In this document: positions 36,240-44,487 of the stretch, one piece after another | How the letters are laid out: each line of letters starts with the position of its first letter | Numbering within the stretch: the first letter of the stretch is position 1 | Source: a bacterium | GTDB taxonomy: Bacteria > Planctomycetota > UBA1135 > GCA-002686595 | Assembly: GCA_024226735.1 (NCBI GenBank) | Contig: JAAELL010000433.1 | Location: 1 to 45,921, forward strand | Direction: 5' to 3' | DNA: 45,921 nt | The notes under the pieces: generated by a model | The model's input: the letters and a program-made list of their open reading frames with translations, nothing else | The model's database searches: none | Told to the model about the DNA's origin: nothing | Translations under genes and position numbers: made by a program

Positions 36240-36722
36240 TTAGTGTTCTTCGACACGCGCGCTGTGGCCCGGCACGTCGAACAGCTCGGCGGAGATCGAG
36301 ACGGTCCTGCCCGGATCGGCGAGCGCCCAGGCAAACGCTCCGTCGCCGCCCGACTCGACCACGGTCGACTCGATGGCCTCGCCGGTGATCTAATAACCGG
36401 CGTACATTGCGAGTCGCAGGCGAACGCTGGGAAGGACCCCGTTAGCTCCGTCGGAGAACGCCACTCCGCCGCGCACGATCCAGTCGAGAGCCGGGGCCCC
36501 TGCGCCCTCTACCGTGAGCGTGTTCGCGTCGAGCCCCTTGGCGTCCACCCGTCCGCTCGCCCCGCGCGGACCGTCGATCGGCGGCGGTGCCTGCTCCACT
36601 GCTCCCGGATCCGCGGCGCTGAGCGGATTCTCCTCCGGTCCCACACCCGGAGCGTTCATCTGCCTCACGAGCATGACGGTGGCCAAGAGCACGGCGGCGA
36701 CGATGGCGGCGATCTTCTTCAT
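36240..36722 (-). pseudogene. Carboxypeptidase-regulatory-like protein interrupted by an amber codon
   Basis: From ATG 36722 the frame encodes an N-terminal membrane segment (MKKIAAIVAAVLLATVMLVR), a linker, then VRGGVAFSDGANGVLPSVRL and RLAMYAGY to TAG at 36390-36392. In the same frame the sequence continues as ITGEAIESTVVESGGDGAFA, WALADPGRTVSISAELFDVP and GHSARVEEH to TAA at 36240-36242. The two halves make one complete carboxypeptidase-regulatory-like beta-sandwich. The TAG is therefore a nonsense change inside the domain, or less likely a readthrough site. The domain usually modifies cell-surface proteins. Confidence 0.75.
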
Positions 36723-36862
36723 GACGAGGGCGCTCCCGATCAGCATCGGGCTACTGGTCTTCCATGCGATCGGGCCCGCGAGTGCCCAGCGGAACTGACG
36801 CTCCCCCCCCAACCCCTCCCGTTCGAGGGCGCGACGCATGAGGGTTCGGGCGCGCTTGAAAA

Positions 36863-36889
36863 CCGCAACTGTCTGCATCACACCACTAG
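36863..36889. repeat. CTAG-bounded inverted-repeat element, right end only
   Basis: ACCGCAACTGTCTGCATCACACCACTAG matches the terminal 27-28 bases of type A and no more. The final TAG (read on the minus strand from 36886-36888) is the stop codon of the phosphatase gene. A deletion or ancient insertion has left just the tip. Confidence 0.8.
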
Positions 36890-37545
36890 AGCTTCCCTTC
36901 CCGGATGTCGCCGTCGAAGTTGGCCTGCCAGTACTCGCTCGTTTCGACGTGGAGGCACGTGAGCCGGCCGCCGCGGCCGGGGTCGGTGTCGATGCACACC
37001 GCATGGCCGAGGTTGAGCGGGACATGGGACTTCTGAGCCGTGTGCCCACAGATCATCGTCCTGCCCGAACGATGCGGCTCGGGAGTGCCGAACTTCTTGT
37101 GGATCAGCGTGAAGGGCAGCTGCTGATCGAGCGGAGCTTCGGGCTCGAGGTTGGCGTGGACGAAGATGTGCGTGTCGGTCTCGAGGTAGGGCCGCGCCTC
37201 GCGCAGGAACCTCCAGTGCGAGGCGGGAACGTCATCGAACCCACCCGGACCGTACGACTCCAGGGTCGCACCGCCCCCCCAGGCCTCGAGCCAATGAGCG
37301 AGCTCGGTCTTGTCGATGCGCGAGAGGAAGAACTTCTCTTCGTGGTTGCCCGAGAGGAACGTGATGTCGAGCTCCGGGGGAAGGCCGATGAGAAAATCGA
37401 TGACGCCCTTCGAGTCCGGCCCACGGTCGACGTAGTCGCCGATGAAGACGACGCGGTCTTGGGGGCGAGGATCGACCGCGCTCCAGAGGTGTTGGAGTGG
37501 GGCGAGGCAGCCGTGAATGTCTCCGATGACGAGTGTTCTCTGCAT
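36886..37545 (-). CDS. Calcineurin-like Ser/Thr protein phosphatase (PPP-type)
   Basis: The 219-residue protein has all PPP metal-binding blocks: LVIGDIHGC (GDxHG), VVFIGDYVDRGPDS (GDxVDRG), FLSGNHEEK (GNHE), HIFVHANLE and MICGHTAQ. These bind a two-metal centre that hydrolyses phosphomonoesters, as in bacterial diadenosine tetraphosphatase or PrpA-type phosphatases; the substrate cannot be told. ATG 37545 is preferred; GTG 37554 would add three codons. The gene sits between two repeat elements: one supplies its TAG stop, the other ends 16 bases upstream of its start, so its promoter must lie in or beyond that element. Confidence 0.92.
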   Translation of the reverse strand: MQRTLVIGDIHGCLAPLQHLWSAVDPRPQDRVVFIGDYVDRGPDSKGVIDFLIGLPPELDITFLSGNHEEKFFLSRIDKTELAHWLEAWGGGATLESYGPGGFDDVPASHWRFLREARPYLETDTHIFVHANLEPEAPLDQQLPFTLIHKKFGTPEPHRSGRTMICGHTAQKSHVPLNLGHAVCIDTDPGRGGRLTCLHVETSEYWQANFDGDIREGKL

Positions 37546-37560
37546 GGTCTGCACGAGAAT

Positions 37561-37744
37561 CTAGTGGTGTGATGCAGACATTCGCGGTCTTATCCCGAGT
37601 TTGCGTGTGCGTGCCACAAGGCGCGGCGACGACGCAACTTCGCTGCCAATACGGTGATACTGGGATTGGTCGCAGGAGCCGCAACGCCTTGGCGCGTGCA
37701 TGCGGGCCGGGATACGACTGCGAATGTCTGCATCACACCACTAG
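37561..37744. repeat. CTAG-bounded inverted-repeat element, type A, full length (184 bp)
   Basis: Nearly identical to 1578-1762, with the same terminal repeats, core and fold-back arms; one-base length difference. The right TAG (minus strand, 37741-37743) is the stop codon of the FG-GAP gene. The left end lies just upstream of the phosphatase start. The two elements at 36863 and 37561 bracket the phosphatase. Confidence 0.93.
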
Positions 37745-40659
37745 AGCCGCTCGTAGAACCAGACGTACGTCTCGCGCGCGGGGCTCGGCACGAGCTCACG
37801 CAGCTGCTTCTCGGCGGCCTTCTTCTTCTTGCGGATGGCGCCCAGCTGATCGCGCTCCTCGTCGGTGAACCCGTCCGCCTTCAGCTCTTGCCGTGCCTGT
37901 TTCTCGTCTTGAACGAGGCCGTCGATGAGCTCTCCGAGCTCCGCCGCGCGTGCCTGCTCCTCGGAGCTGAGCTCGCGCGGTGCAGGCGTCCACAGCGAGT
38001 ACCCACCGACGATGAGGTCCAGGTCCCCATCGCGGTCGTAGTCCATCACGTCGGCGTAGAGTCCGGCGTCGGGTCCGCGGAGCTCACTCGCCCCCTTCGG
38101 CGCGGGCGCGATCAGCGGCTCGAGGGGACCGAACGCGGGGCGCCCCGCCTCGCCTGCGTTGCGCGACAGGTACACCCCGCCGCCGATGCCCTTCTGCTTG
38201 AACGTATCCGAGAAGCTACCGGCGACGAGGTCGATATCCCCGTCGGCGTCCCAATCCACGAGCCTCGGCGCGGTCATCTTGGCGGGCAGAGCGAAGGGCT
38301 CACCGCCCGCCAGGACCGGGATGTTGACGCCGCTGAACTTGGGCTCCGTCTTCGTGCCCTCGTTCATCTGTCGATAGAGGCTCCCGTTCTCGTAGCTGCC
38401 GAGCAGTAGATCGTAGTCGCCGTCGGCGTCCCAGTCGAAGGCGAGGGCGGAGATGCAGCGCTCGCGCACGGACCTGCCATCCGGCATCGAGCGCCCGGTC
38501 TGTTGGTGCTCTTCGGCGTCGTAGTTCCAGAAGCTCGAGATCACGATGCGCTGCCCCTGGGCATCCATGACCCGCTCGGGTTTCGAGAAGCCCGTCGCGC
38601 TGCCGTAGCTGATGTGCGGGGAACCGTCGAAGGTCGCGGTCAGGTAGTCGAGGTGTCCGTCGCCATTGATGTCCACGAACTGTGAACCCATGCCGATGCA
38701 TCACCAGTTGTTGAACTTGAGCCGCGTCTCGTCCCGGTCCAATAGCGGCTTCTCTTGCGCGAAGCGCATCGGCCGCGCGTCGCCGAGCGCCACCGTCACG
38801 CGCCCCATGAGGTCACCGACGACCATGTCGAGGTGCTCGTCGCCGTTGACGTCGTGCAGCGCGGGCGAGGGATAGAGCCGCCCCTCACCCAGGTACTCCT
38901 CACCCGCCATGATCCGCGTGGGCGCGGCGAACCGGACCTCGGTGTCCTCGGCCGGAGCCGCGAGAGCCAGCTCGACCGTCAGCGTCTTCGGTGGTAGGCA
39001 GACCTGGTCGTCGCAGACCTGGAACTCCATGGACACCTCGAGCGGGTCCGTCGGCTCGGCGACCTCGACTTCGCAGGTGAAGGTCACCTCGCCCACGAAC
39101 CAATTCGCCCCGCTGTCATCGGTCGCCGGATGGGCGGCGGTCCGCGTGCTCCAACCGGTAACGACGCGGCCGCCCTCGGGCAGGGACAGGGCAGGCTCGG
39201 TCGCGGGGTAGGGCGCACCATCGGGCGTATCGGCGTAGACATGCCAGCCATCCCTGAGCTTCAGCGTCGCCTCCACCCGCCGCCGCGTGGGTGCGCCTTC
39301 CACCCGAAAGGCGGCAGCCCGCAGGCGCGTCGGGCCGAATTCGCGCGGCACGCTCGTCGCGCATGGCGCGGTGGGCTCGTCGTCGACGTCCGCTTCGCGC
39401 AGGTAGAGCCACACCCAACCATGTGCGCTGGACTTGCGACGGTCGAACGATGCCATCTTCCTCGCGTGCGGCGTGTAGGCGTCGAGGGCAGCTTGGTAGG
39501 CGGCCTCGACGTCCTCCGGGACTCCGGTCGGCTCCTTGGCGTACGCGAAACGCTCCTTCACGGCCTCGCTCAGCACGGCGTTGGCCTCCTCGAGGATCGG
39601 TTCCAGCGCGACCTTCTCGGCCTCCTGCTCCGCCGTCAAGGGTGGCAACGTCTTGTACAGCCATTGCACGTCCCCGAGGAGCAAGTCGGCCTCGCCGTCG
39701 CCGTTCCAGTCCGTGACGAAGACCTTGGTGCGCGAGCCCGGGCTCGCAGGGCCCTCGGCCTCAGAACGTTCCTCGTACTCGTGGCGACCCACCAGTGTGA
39801 CCGCGGCCGCGTAGCTCGGCACGTCGTTCGTCCCTACGTTGCGGTGCCAGTCGGCCCCGCCCCACTCACTGCCGACGACCAGGTCGCGCACGCCGTCCCC
39901 GTCCCAGTCCGCGTGGTGGGCGTTCGAGCCTTCGATCTTCTTGCCGTCGACCGTCTTCAGTGTGCGTGACTCCGCCGACCAGCTCGGCTCGGCACGCGTG
40001 CCGACGTTCTCGAACACGTAGACGCCGTCGGTCCGCGTACCGATGACCAGGTCGAGATCGCCGTCGGCGTCCATGTCGATCGCCTCGGGCGTCACCGACG
40101 TGCCAGTCTTCAGCGCATCGCCCTCCGCGTTCAGCAGGTAGCGGCCCTGCGCGAGCTCACCCGCCGCCCCGCGCTCGAAGAGATAGACCTCACCGGTGTA
40201 GGAACCCGAGAGGATGTCGAGGTCGCCGTCCGCGTCGTAGTCCACGAACTGTGGACAGAAGGAGATGCATCACGTGGTGGGAATGGAGGCGTACTCCTTG
40301 CCCGCGCGCAGGTAGACGAAGTCCTCGAAGGCCGGCGCCTCGTTCGTGCCGACGTTGCGGTAGACGCGCAGCTTGCCCTCCGCGAAGGGGCTCTTGCGTC
40401 CTCGATGCTCTTCGGGCAAGCGCTCCTCCGCGAACGCTCCTTCACCGAATTCCCCGACGAGCAGGTCGCGCACGCCATCTCCGTCGAAGTCCATCACGTG
40501 CGGGGCCGCGTGTCCGATCGAGACGTCGATCGGAACGCCGCCCGCCTCGAGCCGCACCGGAGGCGCGAGCGTCGAGCTGTCGAGGGCGGGTTCGTCGGCC
40601 GTCCGTACGTCCGTGCCTCCGATCGAGGCCGTGAGCAGCGCGATGCAGCTGATGTTCAT
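37741..40659 (-). CDS. Candidate selenoprotein: FG-GAP repeat protein with DsbD-like domain and two in-frame UGA codons
   Basis: From ATG 40659 one frame of 972 codons runs to TAG 37741-37743 through UGA at 40270-40272 (residue 130) and 38701-38703 (residue 653). The protein is two similar modules of FG-GAP/VCBS units, e.g. VMDFDGDGVRDLLVGEFGEG, WDGDGVRDLVVGSEWGG, WDADGDYDLLLGSYENG. Each module holds one UGA in the same setting: TT-U-CISFCPQFVDYDADGD and NW-U-CIGMGSQFVDINGDG. Between the modules (about 443-566) is a DsbD N-terminal-like domain with KLRDGWHVYADTPDG and FQVCDDQVCLPPK, a redox CxxxxC (Cys549, Cys554). Each module ends with a WVWLYLREA or YVWFYERL line. A hairpin follows each UGA. 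This argues for an exported redox protein with Sec-Cys pairs. Separate genes or nonsense mutations are the alternatives; two at the same motif position make this less likely. Confidence 0.75.
38671..38687 (-). promoter_or_regulatory. SECIS-like hairpin after the second UGA of the FG-GAP gene
   Basis: On the mRNA strand, GTTCAC pairs with GTGGAC (one G-U wobble) across an AGTTC loop. Thirteen bases separate UGA and stem, 19 UGA and loop. Compared with the first site, the C-to-T change in the stem keeps pairing through the wobble. Confidence 0.6.
40240..40256 (-). promoter_or_regulatory. SECIS-like hairpin after the first UGA of the FG-GAP gene
   Basis: On the mRNA strand, GTCCAC pairs perfectly with GTGGAC across an AGTTC loop. 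The distances to UGA (13 and 19 bases) are the same as at the second site. Loop position 2 is G and position 3 is U, as in the HMA-gene hairpins. Confidence 0.6.
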
Positions 40660-40719
40660 GGAATGACCTTGAGGACTGGAGCCCGTCGGTTTCTTGGATG
40701 ATGCGCGGGGCTGATTGTA

Positions 40720-40749
40720 CCCACCGGCGTTGCCGGGTAGGCCGGTGGG
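40720..40749. other. Hairpin in the region upstream of the FG-GAP gene
   Basis: CCCACCGGC pairs perfectly with GCCGGTGGG over nine bases with a 12-base loop. It lies 60 bases upstream of the start of the selenoprotein candidate and may be in its leader. No known riboswitch motif is seen. Confidence 0.4.
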
Positions 40750-40853
40750 CCCCTGGCTTCGCAGAAGGCCCGAAGAGAACCCGAGCCAGGTGACACCTCC
40801 ACGGCAGGCCGCTGTACCCGGAGCGAGAGCCCCCCGTCCGCAGGGCCTCCGCT

Positions 40854-40879
40854 CCACCCCACCCCACCCCACCCCACCC
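40854..40879. repeat. Simple tandem repeat (ACCCC)n
   Basis: About five copies of ACCCC, immediately upstream of the broken membrane gene at 40894. Confidence 0.9.
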
Positions 40880-40893
40880 GTGCCTTCGCACCG

Positions 40894-41234
40894 ATGCAGC
40901 ACCCGTTCACCAAGTCCTTCCTCGCGACCCAAGGGCCCGTCTCCCGACACGACGACTTCACGGCCGGACTGGGCCTCGCCAGTCTCAAGTACGGCGTCGA
41001 TGCGATCGTGTGCTGGCTCTGGCTCGGTTCGCTTCTGGCACCCATTCGACTACCTCGACGCGACCTTTTCGCAGCGGCTGGGCGGCGCCGTCGGCACGCT
41101 GCCAGTCGGGTCCCTCGTATTCGCGGTGCTGTGGACGCTGCCCTTCCTGTGGATGGGGTGACGCGATCCTGCACCGCATCCACGAACGCGTGCTCGCGCA
41201 CATCGGGAAGCTAGCCGAAGCGGGCGGCCGATGA
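40894..41234 (+). pseudogene. Membrane protein (DUF805/RDD-like?) with two frameshifts
   Basis: Three plus frames continue one another. The first, from ATG 40894, has QHPFTKSFLATQGPVSRHDD and SLKYGVDAIVCWLWLGSLL. The second has FDYLDATFSQRLGGAVGTLP and SLVFAVLWTLPFLWMG. The third has DAILHRIHERVLAHIGKLAE and ends at TGA 41232-41234. Shifts lie near 41040 and 41155. Two hydrophobic segments and the PFLWMG end of the second frame are reminiscent of small multi-pass families such as DUF805, but this is weak. Confidence 0.55.
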
Positions 41235-41296
41235 GCGACGGAGGTCGCGGTCACCTGCGTGATGCGGCCAGGACCTCGGCTGGAACAACAGCTGCG

Positions 41297-42127
41297 CTAC
41301 TGCGACTCCTTCGCCCCCATGTCGACGATCGGCGTCGACCCGTTGCCAGTGTCCGGCGCGCCAGGGTCGTCCGTCCGGCGCGCGTCGAGTGCGACGTCGA
41401 GCGGCACGGGCTCACGCGTGTCGCCGTCACCGTCGATGTCGCCGAGGTCGGCGAGGATCGCGGCGTTGTCGCCGGCATCGATGCACGGGGAGCCCGGGAG
41501 GAGGAACCGGTGCGGACCGTTGAAGAGTGGCTCCGCGTCGATGTTTCCCGGGCCCCAGTTCAACGTCGTGTTGGCAAGCACGGCCCCCTGCCCGCCCTGG
41601 ATGTCGGAGTAGGAGAGCGCCCCAGCTGCAGGGAGAGCGTCGACCACGTGCCCGTCCCGGTGTCGTAGACATCGACGACCTCCGTGGACCCCGTCGGACC
41701 GACCCCGCCACCGAACGAGACCACGTCACCGACAGCCGTCGCCGCCAACCGAGCGCGCGCGCGCGAGGCTGAGCTCGTTCATCGACCAGACCCCTGTTTG
41801 GGTGTCGTAGATGTCCACCCGATTCGAGTAGACGCTGGTTCCGGTCATGCCGCCCCCGAAGAGCACCTTGCCCCCGGCGCTCGCCGCCGCGAGGTCGTGG
41901 CGCCGGCCCGACAGAGAAGCGGTCGACCAGGTGCGCGTCGCCCCATCGTAGATGTCGACGACGTCGTGATTCGTCCCGCTGAAGACCCCACCCCCGAAGT
42001 ACGCGCGGTTCCCAAGGCTCGTCGCCGCGAGGTTGCTGCGCGCGACCGACAAAATGTCGGTCGTCTACTGGCCGAGCGCTGAGGAGGTCAGGAGTAGACC
42101 TGACGTGAACAGGAGCGTAGCTCTCAT
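41297..42127 (-). pseudogene. Kelch-repeat secreted protein with nonsense codon, frameshift and foreign tail
   Basis: ATG 42127 opens a signal peptide (MRATLLFTSGLLLTSSALGQ) that meets TAG at 42065-42067. The same frame goes on with TTDILSVARSNLAATSLGNR, AYFGGGVFSGTNHDVVDIYD and DIYDTQTGVWSMNELSLARA, Kelch units. At the run GCGCGCGCGCGCG (41753-41765) the frame shifts, and TAVGDVVSFGGGVGPTGSTE, VVDVYDTGTGTWSTLSLQL continues in another frame. At about 41610 the sequence joins, again out of frame, to ALSYSDIQGGQGAVLANTTL and FLLPGSPCIDAGDNAAILAD, the end of a parallel-beta-helix protein. TAG 41297-41299 closes it. Trp is common at the position of the first TAG in related sequences as I recall them, so TGG-to-TAG is likely. 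Confidence 0.75.
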
Positions 42128-42291
42128 CGGACTGCCTCGTAGGGGGAATCGGATGCTCTGGGATACCGAGGAGCTTTGCCGCCGGCTCGCGGAGCGTTGG
42201 TACGTAGCGGCCCAAGTGGCCACTTCCCAGGTCGTCAGGAAGACCGCGGGTTTCACGCCACACGCGCGGTCGCACGACCCGATAGACGACC

Positions 42292-42498
42292 ATGGACTTC
42301 TCGACAGGTTCGCTCATGGCCTCGCTTCTCGTCAGCAGCATCGGCTTCGGGGTCTTCCTCTACGGGAAGCGCGAGGCCATGCATCCCCAGATCGTCGTCG
42401 GTCTGGCGATGATGGGCTATCCGTACTTCGTGAGCAGTCCGCTCTGGATGATCCTGATCGCCGCGGTGCTGCTCGGCGGACTGCGCGCACTCTCCTGA
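42292..42498 (+). CDS. Small two-helix membrane protein
   Basis: The 68-residue protein begins MDFSTGSLMASLLVSSIGFG, followed by VFLYGKREAMHPQIVVGLAM and YPYFVSSPLWMILIAAVLLG. Two hydrophobic helices flank a YGK..A loop. The S.L.ASL..S.IGFG.F.YGK pattern and MGYPYFV are shared by a widespread family of tiny inner-membrane proteins of unknown function. ATG 42292; the ribosome site is weak. It stands alone, 93 bases after the start region of the divergent Kelch pseudogene's signal peptide. Confidence 0.85.
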   Translation: MDFSTGSLMASLLVSSIGFGVFLYGKREAMHPQIVVGLAMMGYPYFVSSPLWMILIAAVLLGGLRALS

Positions 42499-42722
42499 CG
42501 CGCGAGCATCCGACGTTCGGGAGACGGTTGCCCACGTAGCGGAAGGCGACCGTCGCGACGCAGCGCTTCGCGCAACATTTCGACGAATCGGCGCGGACCG
42601 CGGCGCCCGAGCTCACGCCTTACACCTTGGAGGGCGGTCTCTTCGCACGGCGGCACGGGTGCCGCGGCGCGCGGGCGCTCAGTCCGTGTGCTCTTCGCGC
42701 GCGGCACAAACCAAGGAATCAC

Positions 42723-44474
42723 ATGCGTGAAGCCAAGACCGATGGACCTCGCGGCGACGCGATGAGCCAAGAAGCCGCGGGCACGACCTCGTCGCGAGCG
42801 ACGGAGAGCGTGTCGAGCGACACCCCGCCCAAGCCCGAGCGCCGCTCCCCGCGCAAGGGTTTCAACCGCCGCTCGATGCTTCAGGGCAGCGCGGCGAGCG
42901 CAGCCGTGGCGGCATTCGCGAAGACCATGCCCTACGCCGCGGCGCAGGGGTCGTCGTTCGATCCCAAGCTGTTCTTGCTCGACCGGACGACGTTCGGGTG
43001 GGACGAGATCGCTCCGACGCGGAACGCGACCAGCGTGCAGACGAGCATGGCCGCGCAGAGCGCGAATCGCACGTACATGAAGTTTCTCGACTGGCAGCTC
43101 GAGCGCTTGGACCCGATCGACGACTCGCTCACCATGAGCGTGATCCAGGCTCAGAGCCCGGGGTCTGCACACTTCATGGGTCTGTCGATGCTTGGGATGG
43201 TCGCAGACCCCGTCTACGGCGCCATCTCCGGCGCGCCGGCCGTCATCGAGTCGGTGCGCTCGGTGGTGTTCAACGGCTACCACAACCCACGCCAGCTGCG
43301 CCTCACCATGGCGGACTTCTGGAGCTCCGTCCACAGCACGAGCATCCGCCAAGTCCCGATCTTCTTCTACTGGTACCCGTTCTACCGCGACGTCTTGACG
43401 CAGTTCGCGATCGGCGACTACGGCGGCCAGGGCGACGGCATGGTGCACCACAGCGCCCGGCACCCCGCGATGCTGTTCTACCTGGACCAATGGCGTAGCG
43501 AGGCTGCCAACCCGGTCGAGAACTACGCGCGTGAGCTTCTCGAGCTCCACACGGCCGGGGTGAACGAATACTCCGGCATCCCGACGTACGTCGAGAACGA
43601 CGTTGTGGAAGCCGCCAAGATCTTCTCGGGCTGGACCATCGACTTCACCCCGGGCGTCTACGGCTTCACGTTCGACGGCTCGGTGCAGAAGCACGCCCTG
43701 GGCAGCAAGACCCTCTCGATGTCCAGCTGGCCGGGTGCGGGGACGTACCCGTACGACAACGTCAACCCCACCGAAGGGCTGAACCTCATCACGGACCTGG
43801 TGCGCCACCCGCTGACCGCGCTGCACATGTCCCAGCGGTTGATCAACTGGTTCCTGGGCGACTTCGACCCGACCAGCGGTCCGGGCACCGAGTTCTACGA
43901 CCACTGGCTCCGCGTCGCGGTCACCCTCTGGCTCACGCAGGGCGACTTGAACGCGACGATCCGCACGCTGTTCGACGAGGTCCACCTCGCGGAAAGTCGA
44001 CCCGGACCGTACCGCAAAGTCCGCAAGCCCCTGAACTACGCGATCGCGCTCCTGCGTGCCACGGGTCCCGAGCACACGCCGGCGTCGGGCATCGAGTGGA
44101 TGAGTCAACCGTTCTTGAAGATGCAACAGGTGCCTGGGTACTGGCCCGCCCCGAACGGCTTCCCGCCCGACAACGAGGCCTGGACGAACTCGGTCGTCGC
44201 GCGCTTCGAGTTCGTGCATCGCCTCGTGTTCGATCCGACGCTGGGGTTCAACTTCACGCCAGCGCGTTTGGCCGCGCTCTTCCCGATGCCGACCCGCACC
44301 GGCATGGCCCAGCGCGCGAACGACATCCTGTTCGGCGGCGGTCTCCCGGGCCCCGAGGTCATGGCGATCGACAGCTACCTGCTCGGCCTCCCCGCGGGGG
44401 CGCCCCTCGACGACGTCAGGCGCGAAGCGATCGTCATGACGTTCTCCGCCCCCAGCTACCAGTTCCTCTACTAG
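42723..44474 (+). CDS. DUF1800 family protein (Tat-exported)
   Basis: ATG 42723 follows AAGGA by six bases. The 583-residue protein has a long charged N-terminus with a twin-arginine signal (KGFNRRSMLQGSAASAAVAA). DUF1800 marks include LDRTTFGWDEIAPTR, RQLRLTMADFWSSVHSTSIR, NYARELLELHTAGVNEYSGI, AAKIFSGWTIDF, HPLTALHMSQRLINWFLGDF and LTQGDLNATIRTLF. The family is always next to DUF1501 genes in planctomycetes; the pair is thought to work on the cell surface, but the reaction is unknown. The DUF1501 gene follows after 13 bases, so they form an operon. A decayed copy of the pair lies at 9622-10048. Confidence 0.93.
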   Translation: MREAKTDGPRGDAMSQEAAGTTSSRATESVSSDTPPKPERRSPRKGFNRRSMLQGSAASAAVAAFAKTMPYAAAQGSSFDPKLFLLDRTTFGWDEIAPTRNATSVQTSMAAQSANRTYMKFLDWQLERLDPIDDSLTMSVIQAQSPGSAHFMGLSMLGMVADPVYGAISGAPAVIESVRSVVFNGYHNPRQLRLTMADFWSSVHSTSIRQVPIFFYWYPFYRDVLTQFAIGDYGGQGDGMVHHSARHPAMLFYLDQWRSEAANPVENYARELLELHTAGVNEYSGIPTYVENDVVEAAKIFSGWTIDFTPGVYGFTFDGSVQKHALGSKTLSMSSWPGAGTYPYDNVNPTEGLNLITDLVRHPLTALHMSQRLINWFLGDFDPTSGPGTEFYDHWLRVAVTLWLTQGDLNATIRTLFDEVHLAESRPGPYRKVRKPLNYAIALLRATGPEHTPASGIEWMSQPFLKMQQVPGYWPAPNGFPPDNEAWTNSVVARFEFVHRLVFDPTLGFNFTPARLAALFPMPTRTGMAQRANDILFGGGLPGPEVMAIDSYLLGLPAGAPLDDVRREAIVMTFSAPSYQFLY

Positions 44475-44487
44475 CAGGAGACCGATC

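Noticed and set aside
41155-41161. TGA after FLWMG as another selenocysteine site
   Set aside because: The frame after this TGA is not coding; the sequence continues in a different frame, so it is a frameshifted pseudogene.
36390-42067. TAG codons read as pyrrolysine
   Set aside because: No pyl genes are seen, TAG ends several intact genes here, and the Kelch gene with TAG has further lesions. Nonsense mutation is simpler.
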